A stretch of 64,000 bases of DNA from Comamonadaceae bacterium (GTDB lineage Bacteria; Pseudomonadota; Gammaproteobacteria; Burkholderiales; Burkholderiaceae_C). Of the stretch, positions 18,544-29,744 are shown in pieces; the stretch's first letter is position 1, and each line of letters begins with the position of its first letter. Below the pieces are notes generated by a model that was given only the letters and a program-made list of their open reading frames with translations, searched no databases and was not told the DNA's origin. Both the position numbers and the translations under genes were made by a program. The stretch is taken from assembly GCA_004144865.1 (NCBI GenBank), contig SEAY01000002.1, forward strand, positions 1-64,000. The letters are read 5' to 3'.

Positions 18544-20604
18544 CTACTTCCTCAGCCACTCTTCGATCATCGGCCAGCTGACGAAGTACGTCATGAGCAC
18601 GACGATGCCCACCAGCATGGCGAATGCGTAGTGGTAGATGTAGCCGGATTGCACCCAGCGGATCACCCCGGCGAACCTGCCCACCAGCTTTGCGCTGCCG
18701 TTGACGAACACGCCCTCGATCACCGCCTGGTCCCCACCCTTCCACAGGCCGCGGCCCAGGCCCCGCGCCGCGCGGGCGATGACGTTTTCGTTGAACCAGT
18801 CCATGTAGTACTTGTTGTCCAGCAGCGTGTACACGGGCCGGAAGATGCGCTGGATGGCCGCCGGCAGCGCCGGGTTCACGAGGTACATGTACCAGGCCAG
18901 CCCCACGCCGGCGATCGCGAGATACAGCACCGGCGTGCTGATGGCATGCAGCGCCATCGCGAGCGGGCCGTGCCAGATCTTCGCGAGTTCGGCCATGGCC
19001 GGGTGCTTCGCGGCATCGACGACGATCGCGTCCTTGAAGAAGTCGCCGAACAGCATCGGGCCCATGGTCATGAAGCCGATCACCACCGAGGGGATCGCCA
19101 GCAGGATCAGCGGCGCGGTGACCACCCAGGGCGATTCGTGCGGCTTCTCGTGCTCGTCGCGGTGGTGGTGCGGATCGGGCTCCTCGGCCGGGTCGTGGTC
19201 GTGGTGCACCGGGGCCTGGTCGTAGCGCTCCTTGCCGTGGAAGACCAGGAAGTACATGCGGAAGGAATAGAAGGCCGTGACGAACACGCCCGCCAGGACC
19301 GCGAAGTAGGCGAAGCCGGCGCCGGGCAGCTTGCTGAAGTGCACCGCCTCGATGATGCTGTCCTTCGAGTAGAAGCCCGAGAACAGCGGCGTGCCGATCA
19401 GCGCGAGCGAGCCCAGCAGCGAGGTGATCCAGGTGATGGGCATGTACTTGCGCAGCCCGCCCATCCAGCGGATGTCCTGGTTGTGGTGCATGCCGATGAT
19501 CACGGAGCCCGCGGCCAGGAACAGCAGCGCCTTGAAGAAGGCGTGCGTCATCAGGTGGAACACGGCGACCGAGTAGGCCGAGGCGCCCAGCGCCACGGTC
19601 ATGTACCCGAGCTGCGAGAGCGTGGAGTACGCCACCACGCGCTTGATGTCGTTCTGGATGATGCCCAGGAAGCCCATGAACAGCGCGGTGATGGCGCCGA
19701 TCACCAGGATGAAGGACAGCGCGGTGTCGGACAGCTCGAACAGCGGCGACATGCGCGCCACCATGAAGATGCCGGCCGTCACCATCGTCGCCGCGTGGAT
19801 CAGCGCGGAGATGGGCGTCGGGCCTTCCATGGAGTCCGGCAGCCACACGTGCAGCGGGAACTGCGCGCTCTTGCCCATGGCGCCGATGAACAGGCAGATG
19901 CAGATCACGGTGATCAGGCGCCAGTCGGTGCCCAGGCCGAACGGCAGGCCGCCCAGTTCGCCGCCCTTGGCGAAGGCCTCTCCGTAGTTGAGCGTGCCGG
20001 CGTAGGCGGCGATCAGGGCGATGCCGAGGATGAAGCCGAAGTCGCCCACCCGGTTGACCAGGAACGCCTTCATGTTGGCGAAGATCGCCGTCGGCTTGGT
20101 GTACCAGAAGCCGATCAGCAGGTACGACACCAGGCCCACCGCCTCCCAACCGAAGAACAGCTGCAGGAAGTTGTTGCTCATGACCAGCATGAGCATGGAG
20201 AAGGTGAACAGCGAGATGTAGGCGAAGAAGCGGTTGTAGCCCTCGTCCTCCTCCATGTAGCCGATGGTGTAGATGTGCACCATCAGCGACACGAAGGTCA
20301 CCACGCACATCATCATGGCCGTGAGGCCGTCGACCAGGAAGCCGATCTCCATCTTCAGGCCGCCGGCCACCATCCACTCGTAGATGGTGGCGTTGAAGCG
20401 GGCGCCGTCCACCGCCACGCTCTTGAGCGTCATGGCGGAGAGGATGAAGGCCACCAGCACGCCGAGGATGGTGGCGGTGTGCGACAGCCGCCGGCCGATG
20501 AGGTTGCCGCCGAAGGTGGTGCCCAGGATGCCGGCCACCAGCGAGCCCGCGAGGGGCGCGAGCGGGACTGCCAGCAGCGTCGCTGCGTTGAGGGTTGTAG
20601 CCAT
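18544..20604 (-). CDS. nuoL: NADH-quinone oxidoreductase subunit L
   Basis: The 686-residue distal antiporter-like subunit of complex I would also supply the long lateral helix at its C-terminus. Core motifs include SAQFPLHVWLPDSMEGPTPI and the helix-8 break VAYSTLSQLGYMTVALG. Unusually, the loop at about residues 463-488 is rich in His and acidic residues (VHHDHDP and DPHHHRDEHEK), which could bind metal; relatives vary here. The rest is of normal length. It starts 22 bases after nuoK. Confidence 0.96.
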   Translation of the reverse strand: MATTLNAATLLAVPLAPLAGSLVAGILGTTFGGNLIGRRLSHTATILGVLVAFILSAMTLKSVAVDGARFNATIYEWMVAGGLKMEIGFLVDGLTAMMMCVVTFVSLMVHIYTIGYMEEDEGYNRFFAYISLFTFSMLMLVMSNNFLQLFFGWEAVGLVSYLLIGFWYTKPTAIFANMKAFLVNRVGDFGFILGIALIAAYAGTLNYGEAFAKGGELGGLPFGLGTDWRLITVICICLFIGAMGKSAQFPLHVWLPDSMEGPTPISALIHAATMVTAGIFMVARMSPLFELSDTALSFILVIGAITALFMGFLGIIQNDIKRVVAYSTLSQLGYMTVALGASAYSVAVFHLMTHAFFKALLFLAAGSVIIGMHHNQDIRWMGGLRKYMPITWITSLLGSLALIGTPLFSGFYSKDSIIEAVHFSKLPGAGFAYFAVLAGVFVTAFYSFRMYFLVFHGKERYDQAPVHHDHDPAEEPDPHHHRDEHEKPHESPWVVTAPLILLAIPSVVIGFMTMGPMLFGDFFKDAIVVDAAKHPAMAELAKIWHGPLAMALHAISTPVLYLAIAGVGLAWYMYLVNPALPAAIQRIFRPVYTLLDNKYYMDWFNENVIARAARGLGRGLWKGGDQAVIEGVFVNGSAKLVGRFAGVIRWVQSGYIYHYAFAMLVGIVVLMTYFVSWPMIEEWLRK

Positions 20605-20626
20605 CGTTTCTTTTCCGCCGGGGGTC

Positions 20627-20935
20627 TCAGCCCTTGAGCTCGTTCAGTTCCTCGACGTTGATGTTCTCTTTGTTGCGGAACAGCAGCACCAGGATCGCCA
20701 GGCCGATCGCCGATTCGGCGGCGGCCACGGTGAGGATGAAGAACACGAACACCTGGCCGTGCATGTCGCCCAGGTAGTAGGAGAACGCCACGAAGTTCAT
20801 GTTGACCGCCAGCAGCATCAGCTCGATGGCCATCAGCAGCACGATCAGGTTGCGGCGGTTCAGGAAGATGCCGACGACCGACAGCGCGAACAGGATCGCG
20901 CCGAGGGTCAGGAAGTGTCCGAGCGTCAGCGTCAT
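20627..20935 (-). CDS. nuoK: NADH-quinone oxidoreductase subunit K
   Basis: The 102-residue membrane subunit has three transmembrane helices. The two conserved membrane Glu residues of the E-channel lie in [19 protein letters not shown] and [15 protein letters not shown]. It links the quinone-site end of complex I to the antiporter modules. The ATG overlaps the nuoJ stop by four bases. Confidence 0.97.
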   Translation of the reverse strand: MTLTLGHFLTLGAILFALSVVGIFLNRRNLIVLLMAIELMLLAVNMNFVAFSYYLGDMHGQVFVFFILTVAAAESAIGLAILVLLFRNKENINVEELNELKG

Positions 20936-21597
20936 GCCTTGTTCTCCGTGGCGGCGGCGGCCGCCGGCTCGGGTTGCGCGGGCCGGGACGGCGGCACCTT
21001 GATCACCTGCAGGCGGTCACGCGCACGGACGCGCACCTGCTGCGACGCGTCGGTGTGCTTGGTGTCCTTGCGCTGGCGCAGCGTGAGCGCGATGGCGGCG
21101 ATGATGGCCACCAGCAGGATGACGGCGGCGATCTCCAGCGGGTACAGGTACTCGGTGTAGAGCAGCTTGCCGAGCTCCTTGGTGTTGGAGTACTGCACGC
21201 CCGCCTGCGCCGCTGCCGCGACGCCCGGCAGCGCGCGCGGCTCCTCGGTCGGCCGGAAGCCGCCCATCAGCACGGCGGCCATTTCCAGAGCGATCAGAGC
21301 GCCGACCGTGGCGGCCACCGGGAAGTGCTTCCAGAAGCCGGCCCGCAGCGAGTCGACGTTGATGTCCAGCATCATCACGACGAACAGGAACAGCACCATC
21401 ACGGCGCCCACGTACACCAGCACCAGCGAGATCGCCAGGAACTCGGCGCGCAGCAGCAGCCACACGCCGGCGGCCTGGAAGAAGGTGAGCACCAGGAAGA
21501 GCGCCGCGTACACGGGGTTGCGGGCCGTGATCACGCGGAAGGCGGCGAACAGGAGCACCACCGAGAAGAGATAGAAGAGGCCGGTCCGGACGTCCAT
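20932..21597 (-). CDS. nuoJ: NADH-quinone oxidoreductase subunit J
   Basis: The 221-residue subunit has five transmembrane helices. The pi-bulge helix motif [20 protein letters not shown] is present, matching the conserved Tyr/Gly helix 3 that twists during coupling. The C-terminal ~45 residues form a basic then Pro/Ala-rich cytoplasmic tail that is longer than in E. coli. The ATG at 21597 follows nuoI by 25 bases; the longer open frame upstream is nuoI antisense-frame noise. Confidence 0.96.
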   Translation of the reverse strand: MDVRTGLFYLFSVVLLFAAFRVITARNPVYAALFLVLTFFQAAGVWLLLRAEFLAISLVLVYVGAVMVLFLFVVMMLDINVDSLRAGFWKHFPVAATVGALIALEMAAVLMGGFRPTEEPRALPGVAAAAQAGVQYSNTKELGKLLYTEYLYPLEIAAVILLVAIIAAIALTLRQRKDTKHTDASQQVRVRARDRLQVIKVPPSRPAQPEPAAAAATENKA

Positions 21598-21622
21598 GGG
21601 GATTGTTCTTTCGTGCTCCGGT

Positions 21623-22147
21623 TCAGCGGTAGCGGGCGTCGGCCGCGCGGTTGGCCGCGATCTCGGCCTCGTAGCGGTCACCCACGGCCAGCAGCATGTC
21701 CTTGGTGAAGTACAGGTCGCCGCGCTTCTCGCCGTGGTATTCGAGGACGTGCGTCTCGACGATCGAGTCCACCGGGCAGCTCTCCTCGCAGAAGCCGCAG
21801 AAGATGCACTTGGTGAGGTCGATGTCGTAGCGCGTCGTGCGGCGGGTGCCGTCGGCGCGCTGGTCGCTCTCGATGGTGATGGCGAGCGCGGGGCACACGG
21901 CCTCGCACAGCTTGCAGGCGATGCAGCGCTCCTCGCCGTTTTCGTAGCGGCGCAGCGCGTGCAGGCCGCGGAAGCGCGGCGACAGCGGCGTCTTCTCCTC
22001 CGGGAACTGCACGGTGATCTTGCGGGCCCAGAAGTACTTGCCCGTGATGCGCAGGCCCTTGAACAGCTCCAGCAGCATGAAGCTGGAGAGGAAGTCCTTG
22101 AGCGAGAACGCGGAGGAACGCGTCGCCAATGTGTTGGAGGACAGCAT
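21623..22147 (-). CDS. nuoI: NADH-quinone oxidoreductase subunit I
   Basis: The 174-residue peripheral-arm subunit carries clusters N6a and N6b. The two ferredoxin motifs [12 protein letters not shown] and [12 protein letters not shown] are both complete (CxxCxxCxxxCP), so two [4Fe-4S] clusters are expected. It passes electrons from NuoG to NuoB. The N-terminal helix anchors it on the membrane. The preceding nuoH ends three bases upstream. Confidence 0.97.
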   Translation of the reverse strand: MLSSNTLATRSSAFSLKDFLSSFMLLELFKGLRITGKYFWARKITVQFPEEKTPLSPRFRGLHALRRYENGEERCIACKLCEAVCPALAITIESDQRADGTRRTTRYDIDLTKCIFCGFCEESCPVDSIVETHVLEYHGEKRGDLYFTKDMLLAVGDRYEAEIAANRAADARYR

Positions 22148-22150
22148 GGC

Positions 22151-23233
22151 TTACTTGAAGATGTTGTACGGGGTTTGCATCCACGCACCGACGACGATCA
22201 GCCACACCAGCGTCACCGGGATGAAGATCTTCCAGCCCAGGCGCATGATCTGGTCGTAGCGGTAGCGCGGGAACGTCGAGCGGATCCACAGGAACATGGT
22301 GACCATGACGAAGGTCTTCATGCCCAGCCAGATCCAGCCGGGGATCCAGTTCAGCAGCGGCGCGTCGATGGGCGGCAGCCAGCCGCCCAGGAACATGACC
22401 ACCGCGAGGATGGACACGAGCCACATGTTGGCGTACTCCGCCAGGAAGAACATGGCGAAGGACATGCCCGAGTACTCGATCATGTGGCCGGCCACGATCT
22501 CGGATTCGCCTTCCACCACGTCGAACGGGTGGCGGTTCGTCTCGGCCAGGCCGGAGATGAAGTAGACGAAGAAGATCGGCAGCAGCGGCAGCCAGTTCCA
22601 GGACAGGAAGTTGATGCCGCGCTCGGCCATGTAGCCGCGGTCCTGCTGCAGCACGATCTCCGTCATGTTCAGGCTGCCGGAGACCATCAGCACCACCACC
22701 AGGCAGAAGCCCATGGCGATCTCGTAGCTGACCATCTGCGCCGAGGCGCGCAGCGCGCCCAGGAAGGCGTACTTCGAGTTGGAGGCCCAGCCCGCGATGA
22801 TGACGCCGTACACCTCCAGCGAGGTCACCGCCATCAGGAACAGCAGGCCGGCGTTGATGTTGGACAGCGCGACGTCGGGCCCGAACGGGATCACCACCCA
22901 GGCGACCAGCGCCGGCATGATGGTCATGATCGGGCCGAGCAGGAACAGCCCCTTGTTGGCCACCGTCGGGAGGATGATCTCCTTGGTCAGCAGCTTGAGC
23001 GCGTCGGCGATGGGCGTCAGCAGGCCCAGCGGCCCGATGCGGTTGGGGCCCGGGCGCAGCTGCGTGAAGCCGATGCCCTTGCGTTCCCACAGCGTCAGGT
23101 AGGCGACCGCACCCATGAGGGGCAGCACCACCGCGATGATCTTGATCAGCGTCCAGACCACGGGCCAGCCCGCGCCCGTCCACCACGGGGCCGCGATCAG
23201 CCCGTTGCCGAATCCATAGATCGTGTCGATCAT
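22151..23233 (-). CDS. nuoH: NADH-quinone oxidoreductase subunit H
   Basis: The 360-residue membrane subunit forms the quinone-chamber floor, with about eight transmembrane helices. Family signatures include [20 protein letters not shown] near the N-terminus and [20 protein letters not shown], with the acidic loop that lines the quinone cavity. The ATG overlaps the nuoG stop by four bases. The longer open frame running into nuoG is not used. Confidence 0.97.
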   Translation of the reverse strand: MIDTIYGFGNGLIAAPWWTGAGWPVVWTLIKIIAVVLPLMGAVAYLTLWERKGIGFTQLRPGPNRIGPLGLLTPIADALKLLTKEIILPTVANKGLFLLGPIMTIMPALVAWVVIPFGPDVALSNINAGLLFLMAVTSLEVYGVIIAGWASNSKYAFLGALRASAQMVSYEIAMGFCLVVVLMVSGSLNMTEIVLQQDRGYMAERGINFLSWNWLPLLPIFFVYFISGLAETNRHPFDVVEGESEIVAGHMIEYSGMSFAMFFLAEYANMWLVSILAVVMFLGGWLPPIDAPLLNWIPGWIWLGMKTFVMVTMFLWIRSTFPRYRYDQIMRLGWKIFIPVTLVWLIVVGAWMQTPYNIFK

Positions 23234-25365
23234 GCCGTCACCTCCGGGCCGCGGACCTGCGCGGTGCGCGCGTCGGCGGTGAGTTGCAGCGAAGGCGCGC
23301 GGCGCACGATGCCATCGAGCTGGTAGATGGAAGCGGTCACCGGTCGCGCGCTGGTGTCGCCCAGCCACGCCGCCTTCGCGGTCTTGTTGGAGAGCACGCT
23401 GCCCTGCACGAGGGGCTGGCCGGCATCGGCGCCGCGCGCCTCGGCCAGCACGTCCTGCGCCGACTCCTGCTCGAAGCCCGGCAGGCCCAGCATGTTGCCC
23501 AGCACGCGCAGCACCTTCCAGGCGGGGCGCGCTTCGCCCAGCGGCTTGACCACGGCGTGGAAGCCCTGCACCCGGCCTTCGGCGTTGACGAAGGTGCCGG
23601 GCGTCTCGGTCCACGGCGCGATCGGCAGCAGCACGTCGCTGATGTCGAGGTTGGCCTGGAACGGGCTGAGCGTGATCACCATGCCCCCGCCCTGCCCCAG
23701 CGACACCGCGCGCTCGCCGGCGGCGGAGTCGTGGCGCGGCTCGTTGTTCAGGAGGACCAGTGCCTTGAGGCCGCCCGCCAGCATCTGGCCGGCGTTCAGG
23801 CCGCCTTCGCCGGGCATGGCGTTCACCAGCTGCGCGCCCACCGTGTTGGCCGCTTCGGTGAGGTAACCCACCGTCGCGCCGGTCATCTCCGCGATCCAGT
23901 TCGCCAGCGACAGCAGCGCGGTCGAAGCCGGATGGTGCGCGGCGGCGTTGCCCAGCAGGATGGCCTTGCGCTCGCCCGACAGCAGCGAAGCCGCGATCGC
24001 CTTGGCGGCGTCGGTAGCGTTGCCCTGCAGCGGCGCCTTCTCGCCCTTTTCGCTGCCGATCGCCGTGGCGATGTCGGCCAGGGCCTGCACCCACTGGCCC
24101 GCGGGGGCCGTGATGCGGCCGGCGATGCCCATCGCCCAGTCGTCCTCGCGGTCGTGCACCACGGATACCTGTGCACCCGAGCGCACCGCGGCGCGCACGC
24201 GCAGCGCGAATAGCGGGTGCTCCTTGCGCAGGTTGGAACCGACGACCAGCGCGCGCTGCAACTTGGACAGCGACGCGATGCTGGTGCCCAGCCACCGCAC
24301 GCCTTCGCTGGCCGCGAATTCGGCGTTGCGCAGGCGGTAGTCGATGTTCTGGCTGCCCAGCGCGCGCACCAGCTTCTGGGCGAGGAACAGCTCCTCCACC
24401 GTGCTGTGCGGGCTCACCAGCGCGCCGATGGCGGCGGCGCCGTGCTCACGCTTGATGTCGGACAGGCCGCGCGCGACGTACTCGAGCGCCGTCTGCCAGT
24501 CCACCGTCTTCCACTCGCCGCCCTGCTTCAGCATGGGCGCGGTGAGGCGGTCGGGGCCGTTGAGGGCTTCGTAGGAGAAGCGGTCGCGGTCGGCCAGCCA
24601 GCATTCGTTGACCTCGTCGTTCTCCAGCGGGAGGACGCGCATCACCTTGTTGTTCTTCACCTGCACCAGCAGGTTGGCGCCTTCCGAGTCGTGCGGGCTC
24701 ACCGACTTGCGGCGCGACAGCTCCCAGTTGCGGGCGCTGTAGCGGAACGGCTTGCTGGTGAGCGCGCCCACCGGGCACAGGTCGATCATGTTGCCGGAGA
24801 CTTCGGAATCGACCGTGTCGCCCAGCACCGTGGTGATCTCGCTGTGCTCGCCGCGGTGGATCATCCCCAGTTCCATCACGCCGGCGATCTCCTGGCCGAA
24901 GCGCACGCAGCGGGTGCAGTGGATGCAGCGGCTCATCTCCTCCATGGAGATCAGCGGGCCCACGTCCTTGTGCAGCACCACGCGCTTTTCTTCCTCGTAG
25001 CGCGAGGCGGAGGCGCCGTAGCCGACGGCGAGGTCCTGCAGCTGGCACTCGCCGCCCTGGTCGCAGATGGGGCAATCCAGCGGGTGGTTGATGAGGAGGA
25101 ACTCCATCACCGACTGCTGCGCCTTGATCGCCTTGTCGCTCTTCGTGCGCACGATCATGCCGTTGGTGACGGGCGTCGCGCAGGCCGGCATCGGCTTGGG
25201 CGCCTTCTCCACGTCGACCAGGCACATGCGGCAGTTGGCCGCGATGGAGAGCTTCTTGTGGTAGCAGAAGTGCGGGATGTAGGTGCCGGCCTTGTCGGCG
25301 GCATGCATGATCATGCTGCCTTCGGCGACTTCCACCTTCTGACCGTCGAGTTGGATTTCAATCAT
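23230..25365 (-). CDS. nuoG: NADH-quinone oxidoreductase subunit G
   Basis: The 711-residue peripheral subunit has an N-terminal [2Fe-2S] ferredoxin fold (C34, C45, C48, C62), the His-coordinated N5 cluster region ([18 protein letters not shown]), and the N4 cluster motif [17 protein letters not shown] molybdopterin-oxidoreductase-like domain without cofactor follows from about residue 220. The protein is shorter than E. coli NuoG (about 900 residues), as usual in Betaproteobacteria. Its ATG comes immediately after the stop of an unrelated lipoprotein gene that separates it from nuoF. Confidence 0.96.
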   Translation of the reverse strand: MIEIQLDGQKVEVAEGSMIMHAADKAGTYIPHFCYHKKLSIAANCRMCLVDVEKAPKPMPACATPVTNGMIVRTKSDKAIKAQQSVMEFLLINHPLDCPICDQGGECQLQDLAVGYGASASRYEEEKRVVLHKDVGPLISMEEMSRCIHCTRCVRFGQEIAGVMELGMIHRGEHSEITTVLGDTVDSEVSGNMIDLCPVGALTSKPFRYSARNWELSRRKSVSPHDSEGANLLVQVKNNKVMRVLPLENDEVNECWLADRDRFSYEALNGPDRLTAPMLKQGGEWKTVDWQTALEYVARGLSDIKREHGAAAIGALVSPHSTVEELFLAQKLVRALGSQNIDYRLRNAEFAASEGVRWLGTSIASLSKLQRALVVGSNLRKEHPLFALRVRAAVRSGAQVSVVHDREDDWAMGIAGRITAPAGQWVQALADIATAIGSEKGEKAPLQGNATDAAKAIAASLLSGERKAILLGNAAAHHPASTALLSLANWIAEMTGATVGYLTEAANTVGAQLVNAMPGEGGLNAGQMLAGGLKALVLLNNEPRHDSAAGERAVSLGQGGGMVITLSPFQANLDISDVLLPIAPWTETPGTFVNAEGRVQGFHAVVKPLGEARPAWKVLRVLGNMLGLPGFEQESAQDVLAEARGADAGQPLVQGSVLSNKTAKAAWLGDTSARPVTASIYQLDGIVRRAPSLQLTADARTAQVRGPEVTA

Positions 25366-25977
25366 TCACTTGCCCTGCGGACCTGCAACGAAGCCCCTCT
25401 TTTCGAGCGCGCCAAGGACGTAGTTCGGGATGAACGCCTCGCACTCCCCCTCCTTGTTCCAGACGGTGCAGGTCTCGTCCGCGCTGAACTGCTCGCGATA
25501 GACCGGCACCGTCTTGCCGGCGGCCGGATCGAACGAGTGCACGTCCATGCGCCAGACCGCGCCCGTCGCGCCGCCGCGGCCGTAGATGGTCGCGCGCGTC
25601 ATGTACAGCACCATCAGGTGGTCCGCGCCGACGCGCGCGCCGTGCCGCGCCGCTTCCTGCGGCGTGCCCTCGATCTCGCTCTGGTGCACGTAAGTCTTGA
25701 CGCCCCGCTCCTGCAGGCCCTTCTCGAGCAGGCGCACGGCCTGGCCATGGCGGCGGCGGAAAGCCTGCAGCGCTGCGGTGGAGGGCTGCTCGCGCACGAC
25801 GAGCGCGTTGTTGTAGTAGACGACCAGCGTCTTCATGGGCCTCACCGGCCCGAGCGTGGTGCCTTCGGCCTCGGGCTTGGGAGGCTGCGAGCCACAGCCT
25901 GCCAGGCCGAGCGCCAGCGCGCCAGCGGCGAGCGCAGCGGCGGCACGACGGGTCCAGCGGGTGGAAGCGGGATGCAT
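25366..25977 (-). CDS. Lipoprotein inserted in the nuo operon
   Basis: The 203-residue protein has a basic N-terminus, a hydrophobic stretch and a lipobox LAGC with Cys28, so it should be a lipid-anchored periplasmic-facing protein. The mature part has an alpha/beta look (VRPMKTLVVYYNNALVV, then a helix-rich part and DHLMVLYMTRATIYG), with two Cys near the C-terminus (ADETCTVWNKEGECEAF) that could form a disulphide. No complex I subunit matches it. It starts 11 bases after nuoF and ends directly against the nuoG start codon, so it must be co-transcribed with complex I. I do not recognise its family. Confidence 0.8.
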   Translation of the reverse strand: MHPASTRWTRRAAAALAAGALALGLAGCGSQPPKPEAEGTTLGPVRPMKTLVVYYNNALVVREQPSTAALQAFRRRHGQAVRLLEKGLQERGVKTYVHQSEIEGTPQEAARHGARVGADHLMVLYMTRATIYGRGGATGAVWRMDVHSFDPAAGKTVPVYREQFSADETCTVWNKEGECEAFIPNYVLGALEKRGFVAGPQGK

Positions 25978-25988
25978 CGTGCCCTTCC

Positions 25989-27356
25989 TCAACCCCGCGC
26001 GCCCGCGGGCACCGGCTGCTTCCCGTCCGCCGCGGGCAGGTTCGGCCGCGCGATCTTCGCCTCGAACTCGTGGCGGAAATGCTTGATCATCGCGCGCACC
26101 GGCATCGCCGCGGCATCGCCGAGCGCGCAGATGGTGCGGCCCTGGATGTTGTCGGCCACCGAGTTCAGCAGGTCGATGTCGGCCGGCTTGCCGTGGCCGT
26201 TCTGGATGCGGTCCACCACGCGCCACAGCCAGCCCGTGCCTTCACGGCACGGGGTGCACTGGCCGCAGGATTCGTGCATGTAGAAGTACGACAGGCGCAG
26301 CAGGCTCTCGACCATGTCGCGCGTCTCGTCCATCACGATGACCGCGCCCGAGCCCAGCATGGAGCCGGCCTTGGCGATGGAGTCGTAGTCCATCGTGCAG
26401 TCCATCATGATGTGCGCCGGCAGCACCGGGGCGGAGGAGCCGCCGGGGATCACCGCCTTGAGCTTGCGCCCGCCCTTCACGCCGCCGCACAGCTCCAGCA
26501 GCTTGCTGAAGGGGGTGCCCATGGGCACTTCGTAGTTGCCGGGCAGTTCGACGTCGCCGCTCACCGAGAAGATCTTGGTGCCGCCGTTGTTCGGCTTGCC
26601 GCACTCGAGGTAGGCCTGGCCGCCGTTGCGGATGATCCAGGGCACCGCCGCGAAGGTCTCGGTGTTGTTGATCGTGGTGGGCTTGCCGTACAGGCCGAAG
26701 CTCGCCGGGAACGGCGGCTTGAAGCGCGGCTGGCCCTTCTTGCCTTCCAGCGATTCGAGCAGCGCGGTCTCCTCGCCGCAGATGTAGGCGCCGAAGCCGT
26801 GCGCCGCATGCAGCTGGAAGCTGAAGCTGGAACCGAGGATGTTGCTGCCCAGGAAACCGGCCGCACGCGCTTCCTCCAGCGCTTCCTCGAAGCGGTCGTA
26901 GGTCTGGAAGATCTCGCCGTGGATGTAGTTGTAGCCGACCTGGATGCCCATCGCGTAGGCCGCGATGATCATCCCCTCGATCACGATGTGCGGGTTGTAG
27001 TGCAGGATGTCGCGGTCCTTGCACGTGCCCGGTTCGCCCTCGTCCGAGTTGCACACCAGGTACTTCTGGCCGGGGAACTGGCGGGGCATGAAGCTCCACT
27101 TCAGGCCGGTGGGGAAGCCCGCGCCGCCGCGGCCGCGCAGGGCCGATTCCTTGACGGTGGCGATCACCTGGTCCTGCGTGAGGCCCTCGGAGAGGATCTT
27201 GCGCAGGGCCTTGTAGCCGTCACGCGCCTCGTAGTCCTTCAGGCGCCAGTTGGTGCCGTCCAGGCCCGCATAGATCTGCGGGGCGATGTGGCGGCCGTGG
27301 AAGCAGGTCTGGACGCCCGTGGCCTGGAACTGCGCGAGCACTTGGGAAGCGTTCAT
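25989..27356 (-). CDS. nuoF: NADH-quinone oxidoreductase subunit F
   Basis: The 455-residue NADH-binding subunit has the NADH and FMN site glycine motif [14 protein letters not shown] (about 74-87), the FMN loop [15 protein letters not shown] (about 102-116) and the N3 cluster motif [12 protein letters not shown] near the C-terminus. It takes hydride from NADH and passes electrons down the iron-sulphur chain. The ATG at 27356 overlaps the nuoE stop (ATGA). Confidence 0.97.
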   Translation of the reverse strand: MNASQVLAQFQATGVQTCFHGRHIAPQIYAGLDGTNWRLKDYEARDGYKALRKILSEGLTQDQVIATVKESALRGRGGAGFPTGLKWSFMPRQFPGQKYLVCNSDEGEPGTCKDRDILHYNPHIVIEGMIIAAYAMGIQVGYNYIHGEIFQTYDRFEEALEEARAAGFLGSNILGSSFSFQLHAAHGFGAYICGEETALLESLEGKKGQPRFKPPFPASFGLYGKPTTINNTETFAAVPWIIRNGGQAYLECGKPNNGGTKIFSVSGDVELPGNYEVPMGTPFSKLLELCGGVKGGRKLKAVIPGGSSAPVLPAHIMMDCTMDYDSIAKAGSMLGSGAVIVMDETRDMVESLLRLSYFYMHESCGQCTPCREGTGWLWRVVDRIQNGHGKPADIDLLNSVADNIQGRTICALGDAAAMPVRAMIKHFRHEFEAKIARPNLPAADGKQPVPAGARG

Positions 27357-27838
27357 CCTTGCGCCCCCTTCAGCCCGTCGATCAGCTGGTCGAGCTTGTC
27401 GTTGCTCATGAAGCTGCACATCGTGCGGTCGTTCACCAGCATCACCGGCGAGTCGGCGCATGCGCCCAGGCATTCGCTCTGCTGCAGGGTGAAGAGGCCG
27501 TCGGCCGTGGTCTCGCCCATGGAGATGCCCAGCTTCTTCTCCAGGTGCTGCAGCGCCTTCTGCCCGTCGCGCAGCTGGCAAGGCAGGTTGGTGCACACGT
27601 TCAGCTTGTACTTGCCCAGCCTGTGCTGGTTGTACATGTTGTAGAAGGTCGTCACTTCGTGGACGGCGATCACCGGCATGCCCAGGTAGTGGGCGATGTC
27701 CTGCTCGCTTTCCTTCGAGACGGAACCCTGCTCCTGCTGCACGATGGCCAGGCAGGCCATCACGGCGGACTGCTTCTGGTCCGGCGGGTACTTCGCGACT
27801 TCGCGGTCGAAGCGCGCGCGGGTCGAATCAGAAATCAT
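27353..27838 (-). CDS. nuoE: NADH-quinone oxidoreductase subunit E
   Basis: The 161-residue thioredoxin-like subunit has the off-pathway N1a [2Fe-2S] cluster ligands C82, C87, C123 and C127 (VCTNLPCQ and [11 protein letters not shown]). It forms the dehydrogenase head with NuoF and NuoG. Both ends overlap neighbouring genes by four bases (nuoD upstream, nuoF downstream). Confidence 0.97.
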   Translation of the reverse strand: MISDSTRARFDREVAKYPPDQKQSAVMACLAIVQQEQGSVSKESEQDIAHYLGMPVIAVHEVTTFYNMYNQHRLGKYKLNVCTNLPCQLRDGQKALQHLEKKLGISMGETTADGLFTLQQSECLGACADSPVMLVNDRTMCSFMSNDKLDQLIDGLKGAQG

Positions 27839-29088
27839 CGATCGATCTCTCCGAAGACGATGTCCATGGTTCCGATGATGGCCACGGCATCGGCGATCAT
27901 GTGGCCGCGCGACATCTCGTCCATCGCCGAGAGGTGCGCGAAGCCGGGGGCGCGGATCTTCAGGCGGTAGGGCTTGTTGGCGCCGTCGCTCACGATGTAG
28001 ATGCCGAACTCGCCCTTGGGGTGTTCCACCGCGGAATACGACTCGCCCTCGGGCACGCGCATGCCTTCGGAGAAGAGCTTGAAGTGGTGGATCAGCTCCT
28101 CCATGTTGGACTTCATGCTCTCGCGGTCCGGCGGCGCCACCTTGTGGTTGTCGGTGATCACGGGGCCCGGGTTCGTGCGCAGCCAGGCCGCGCACTGCTG
28201 GATGATGCGGTTGGATTCGCGCATCTCGTGCACGCGCACGAGGTAGCGGTCGTAGGAGTCGCCGGTGCGGCCGATCGGGATGTCGAAATCCATGCGGTCG
28301 TACACCTCGTAGGGCTGCGTCTTGCGCAGGTCCCACGCGATGCCGGAGCCGCGCAGCATCGGCCCGGTGAAGCCCAGGTTGAGCGCGCGCTCGGGCGTGA
28401 CCACGCCGATGCCCACCGTGCGCTGCTTCCAGATGCGGTTCTCGGTCAGCAGCGTCTCGTACTCATCGACGTACTTGGGGAAGCGCTTGCAGAAGGCATC
28501 GATGAAGTCGAGCAGGGAGCCCTGCCGGTCCTCGTTCATGCGATCGATCTCGCGCTGGTTGCGGATCTTGCTCGCCTTGTACTGCGGCATCGCTTCGGGC
28601 AGGTCGCGGTAGACGCCGCCCGGGCGGAAGTACGCCGCGTGCATGCGCGCGCCCGACACCGCCTCGTACATGTCGAAGATGTCTTCCCGCTCGCGGAAGC
28701 AGTAGATCAGCATGTTCATCGCGCCGCAGTCCAGCCCGTGCGCGCCCAGCCACAGCAGGTGGTTCAGCAGCCGGGTGAGCTCGGAGAACATGACGCGGAT
28801 GTACTGCGCGCGGATCGGCACATCGACGCCCAGCAGCTTCTCGACGGCCAGGCAGTACGCGTGCTCGTTGGACATCATCGACACGTAGTCCAGGCGGTCC
28901 ATGTACGGCAGCGTCTGGATGTAGGTGCGGGTCTCAGCCAGCTTCTCGGTGGCGCGGTGCAGCAGGCCGATGTGCGGGTCGGCGCGCTGGATCACTTCGC
29001 CGTCGAGCTCCAGCACCAGGCGCAGCACGCCGTGCGCGGCGGGGTGCTGCGGCCCGAAGTTGAGGGTGTAGTTCTTGATCTCAGCCAT
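27835..29088 (-). CDS. nuoD: NADH-quinone oxidoreductase subunit D
   Basis: The 417-residue 49-kDa-type subunit derives from a NiFe-hydrogenase large subunit. Family motifs are [20 protein letters not shown] at the N-terminus, the quinone-site His and Tyr region ([14 protein letters not shown]) and the C-terminal [12 protein letters not shown]. With NuoB it forms the quinone-reduction site. It is a separate protein here, not fused to NuoC as in E. coli. The first eight bases overlap nuoC. Confidence 0.97.
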   Translation of the reverse strand: MAEIKNYTLNFGPQHPAAHGVLRLVLELDGEVIQRADPHIGLLHRATEKLAETRTYIQTLPYMDRLDYVSMMSNEHAYCLAVEKLLGVDVPIRAQYIRVMFSELTRLLNHLLWLGAHGLDCGAMNMLIYCFREREDIFDMYEAVSGARMHAAYFRPGGVYRDLPEAMPQYKASKIRNQREIDRMNEDRQGSLLDFIDAFCKRFPKYVDEYETLLTENRIWKQRTVGIGVVTPERALNLGFTGPMLRGSGIAWDLRKTQPYEVYDRMDFDIPIGRTGDSYDRYLVRVHEMRESNRIIQQCAAWLRTNPGPVITDNHKVAPPDRESMKSNMEELIHHFKLFSEGMRVPEGESYSAVEHPKGEFGIYIVSDGANKPYRLKIRAPGFAHLSAMDEMSRGHMIADAVAIIGTMDIVFGEIDR

Positions 29089-29707
29089 TCAGGCCACCGT
29101 AGTTCTCTTCGCGGATGATCCGCGGCGTCACCTCGCGCGGCTCGATCGTCACCGGCTGGTACACCACGCGCTTGCGCTCGGCGTCGTAGATCATCTCCAC
29201 GTGGCCCGAGACCGGGAAGTCCTTGCGGAAGGGATGGCCGATGAAGCCATAGTCGGTGAGGATGCGGCGCAGGTCCGCGTGGCCCACGAAGACGATGCCG
29301 TACAGGTCGAAGGCCTCGCGCTCGAACCAGTTGGCGCCGTTCCACACGCCGGTGACCGAGTCCACTTCGGGCAGGTCGTCGTCGGGGCAGAACACGCGCA
29401 CGCGCACGCGCTGGTTGAGGCTCACGGAGAGCAGGTGCACGACGACCGCGTAGCGCGCGCCGTCCCACTCGCCCATCTTGTATTCGGAGTAGTCGACGCC
29501 GCACAGGTCGATCAGCTGCTCGAAGCGGCACTCCGGCGACTCGCGCAGGATGCGGCAGGCTTCGAGGTAGTTCGCGGCGCTGACGGTGACCGTGACCTCG
29601 CCGAGCTTGAGGTCGATGCGCCTGGCCTTGTCGCCCAGGGCGCCGGCGACCGCGTCGCGCACACCTTCGGGCGCGGGGGAGACCGTCGCGGGGTTGCTCT
29701 GATTCAT
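29081..29707 (-). CDS. nuoC: NADH-quinone oxidoreductase subunit C
   Basis: The 208-residue 30-kDa-type subunit of the complex I peripheral arm has the family hallmarks CGVDYSEYK and [20 protein letters not shown], with [12 protein letters not shown]. It has no cofactor and stabilises the NuoB-NuoD junction. It is separated from nuoB by a 109-base spacer that holds a palindromic repeat, the only large gap within the operon. Confidence 0.97.
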   Translation of the reverse strand: MNQSNPATVSPAPEGVRDAVAGALGDKARRIDLKLGEVTVTVSAANYLEACRILRESPECRFEQLIDLCGVDYSEYKMGEWDGARYAVVVHLLSVSLNQRVRVRVFCPDDDLPEVDSVTGVWNGANWFEREAFDLYGIVFVGHADLRRILTDYGFIGHPFRKDFPVSGHVEMIYDAERKRVVYQPVTIEPREVTPRIIREENYGGLNG

Positions 29708-29744
29708 TTTGATTCTCCGGCCTTTTCCAGTGCCACCGCGGAAC

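Noticed and set aside
18418-20637. 739-residue plus-strand open frame opposite nuoL
   Set aside because: Shadow of nuoL; composition of repeated His, Asp and Arg from reversed hydrophobic codons.
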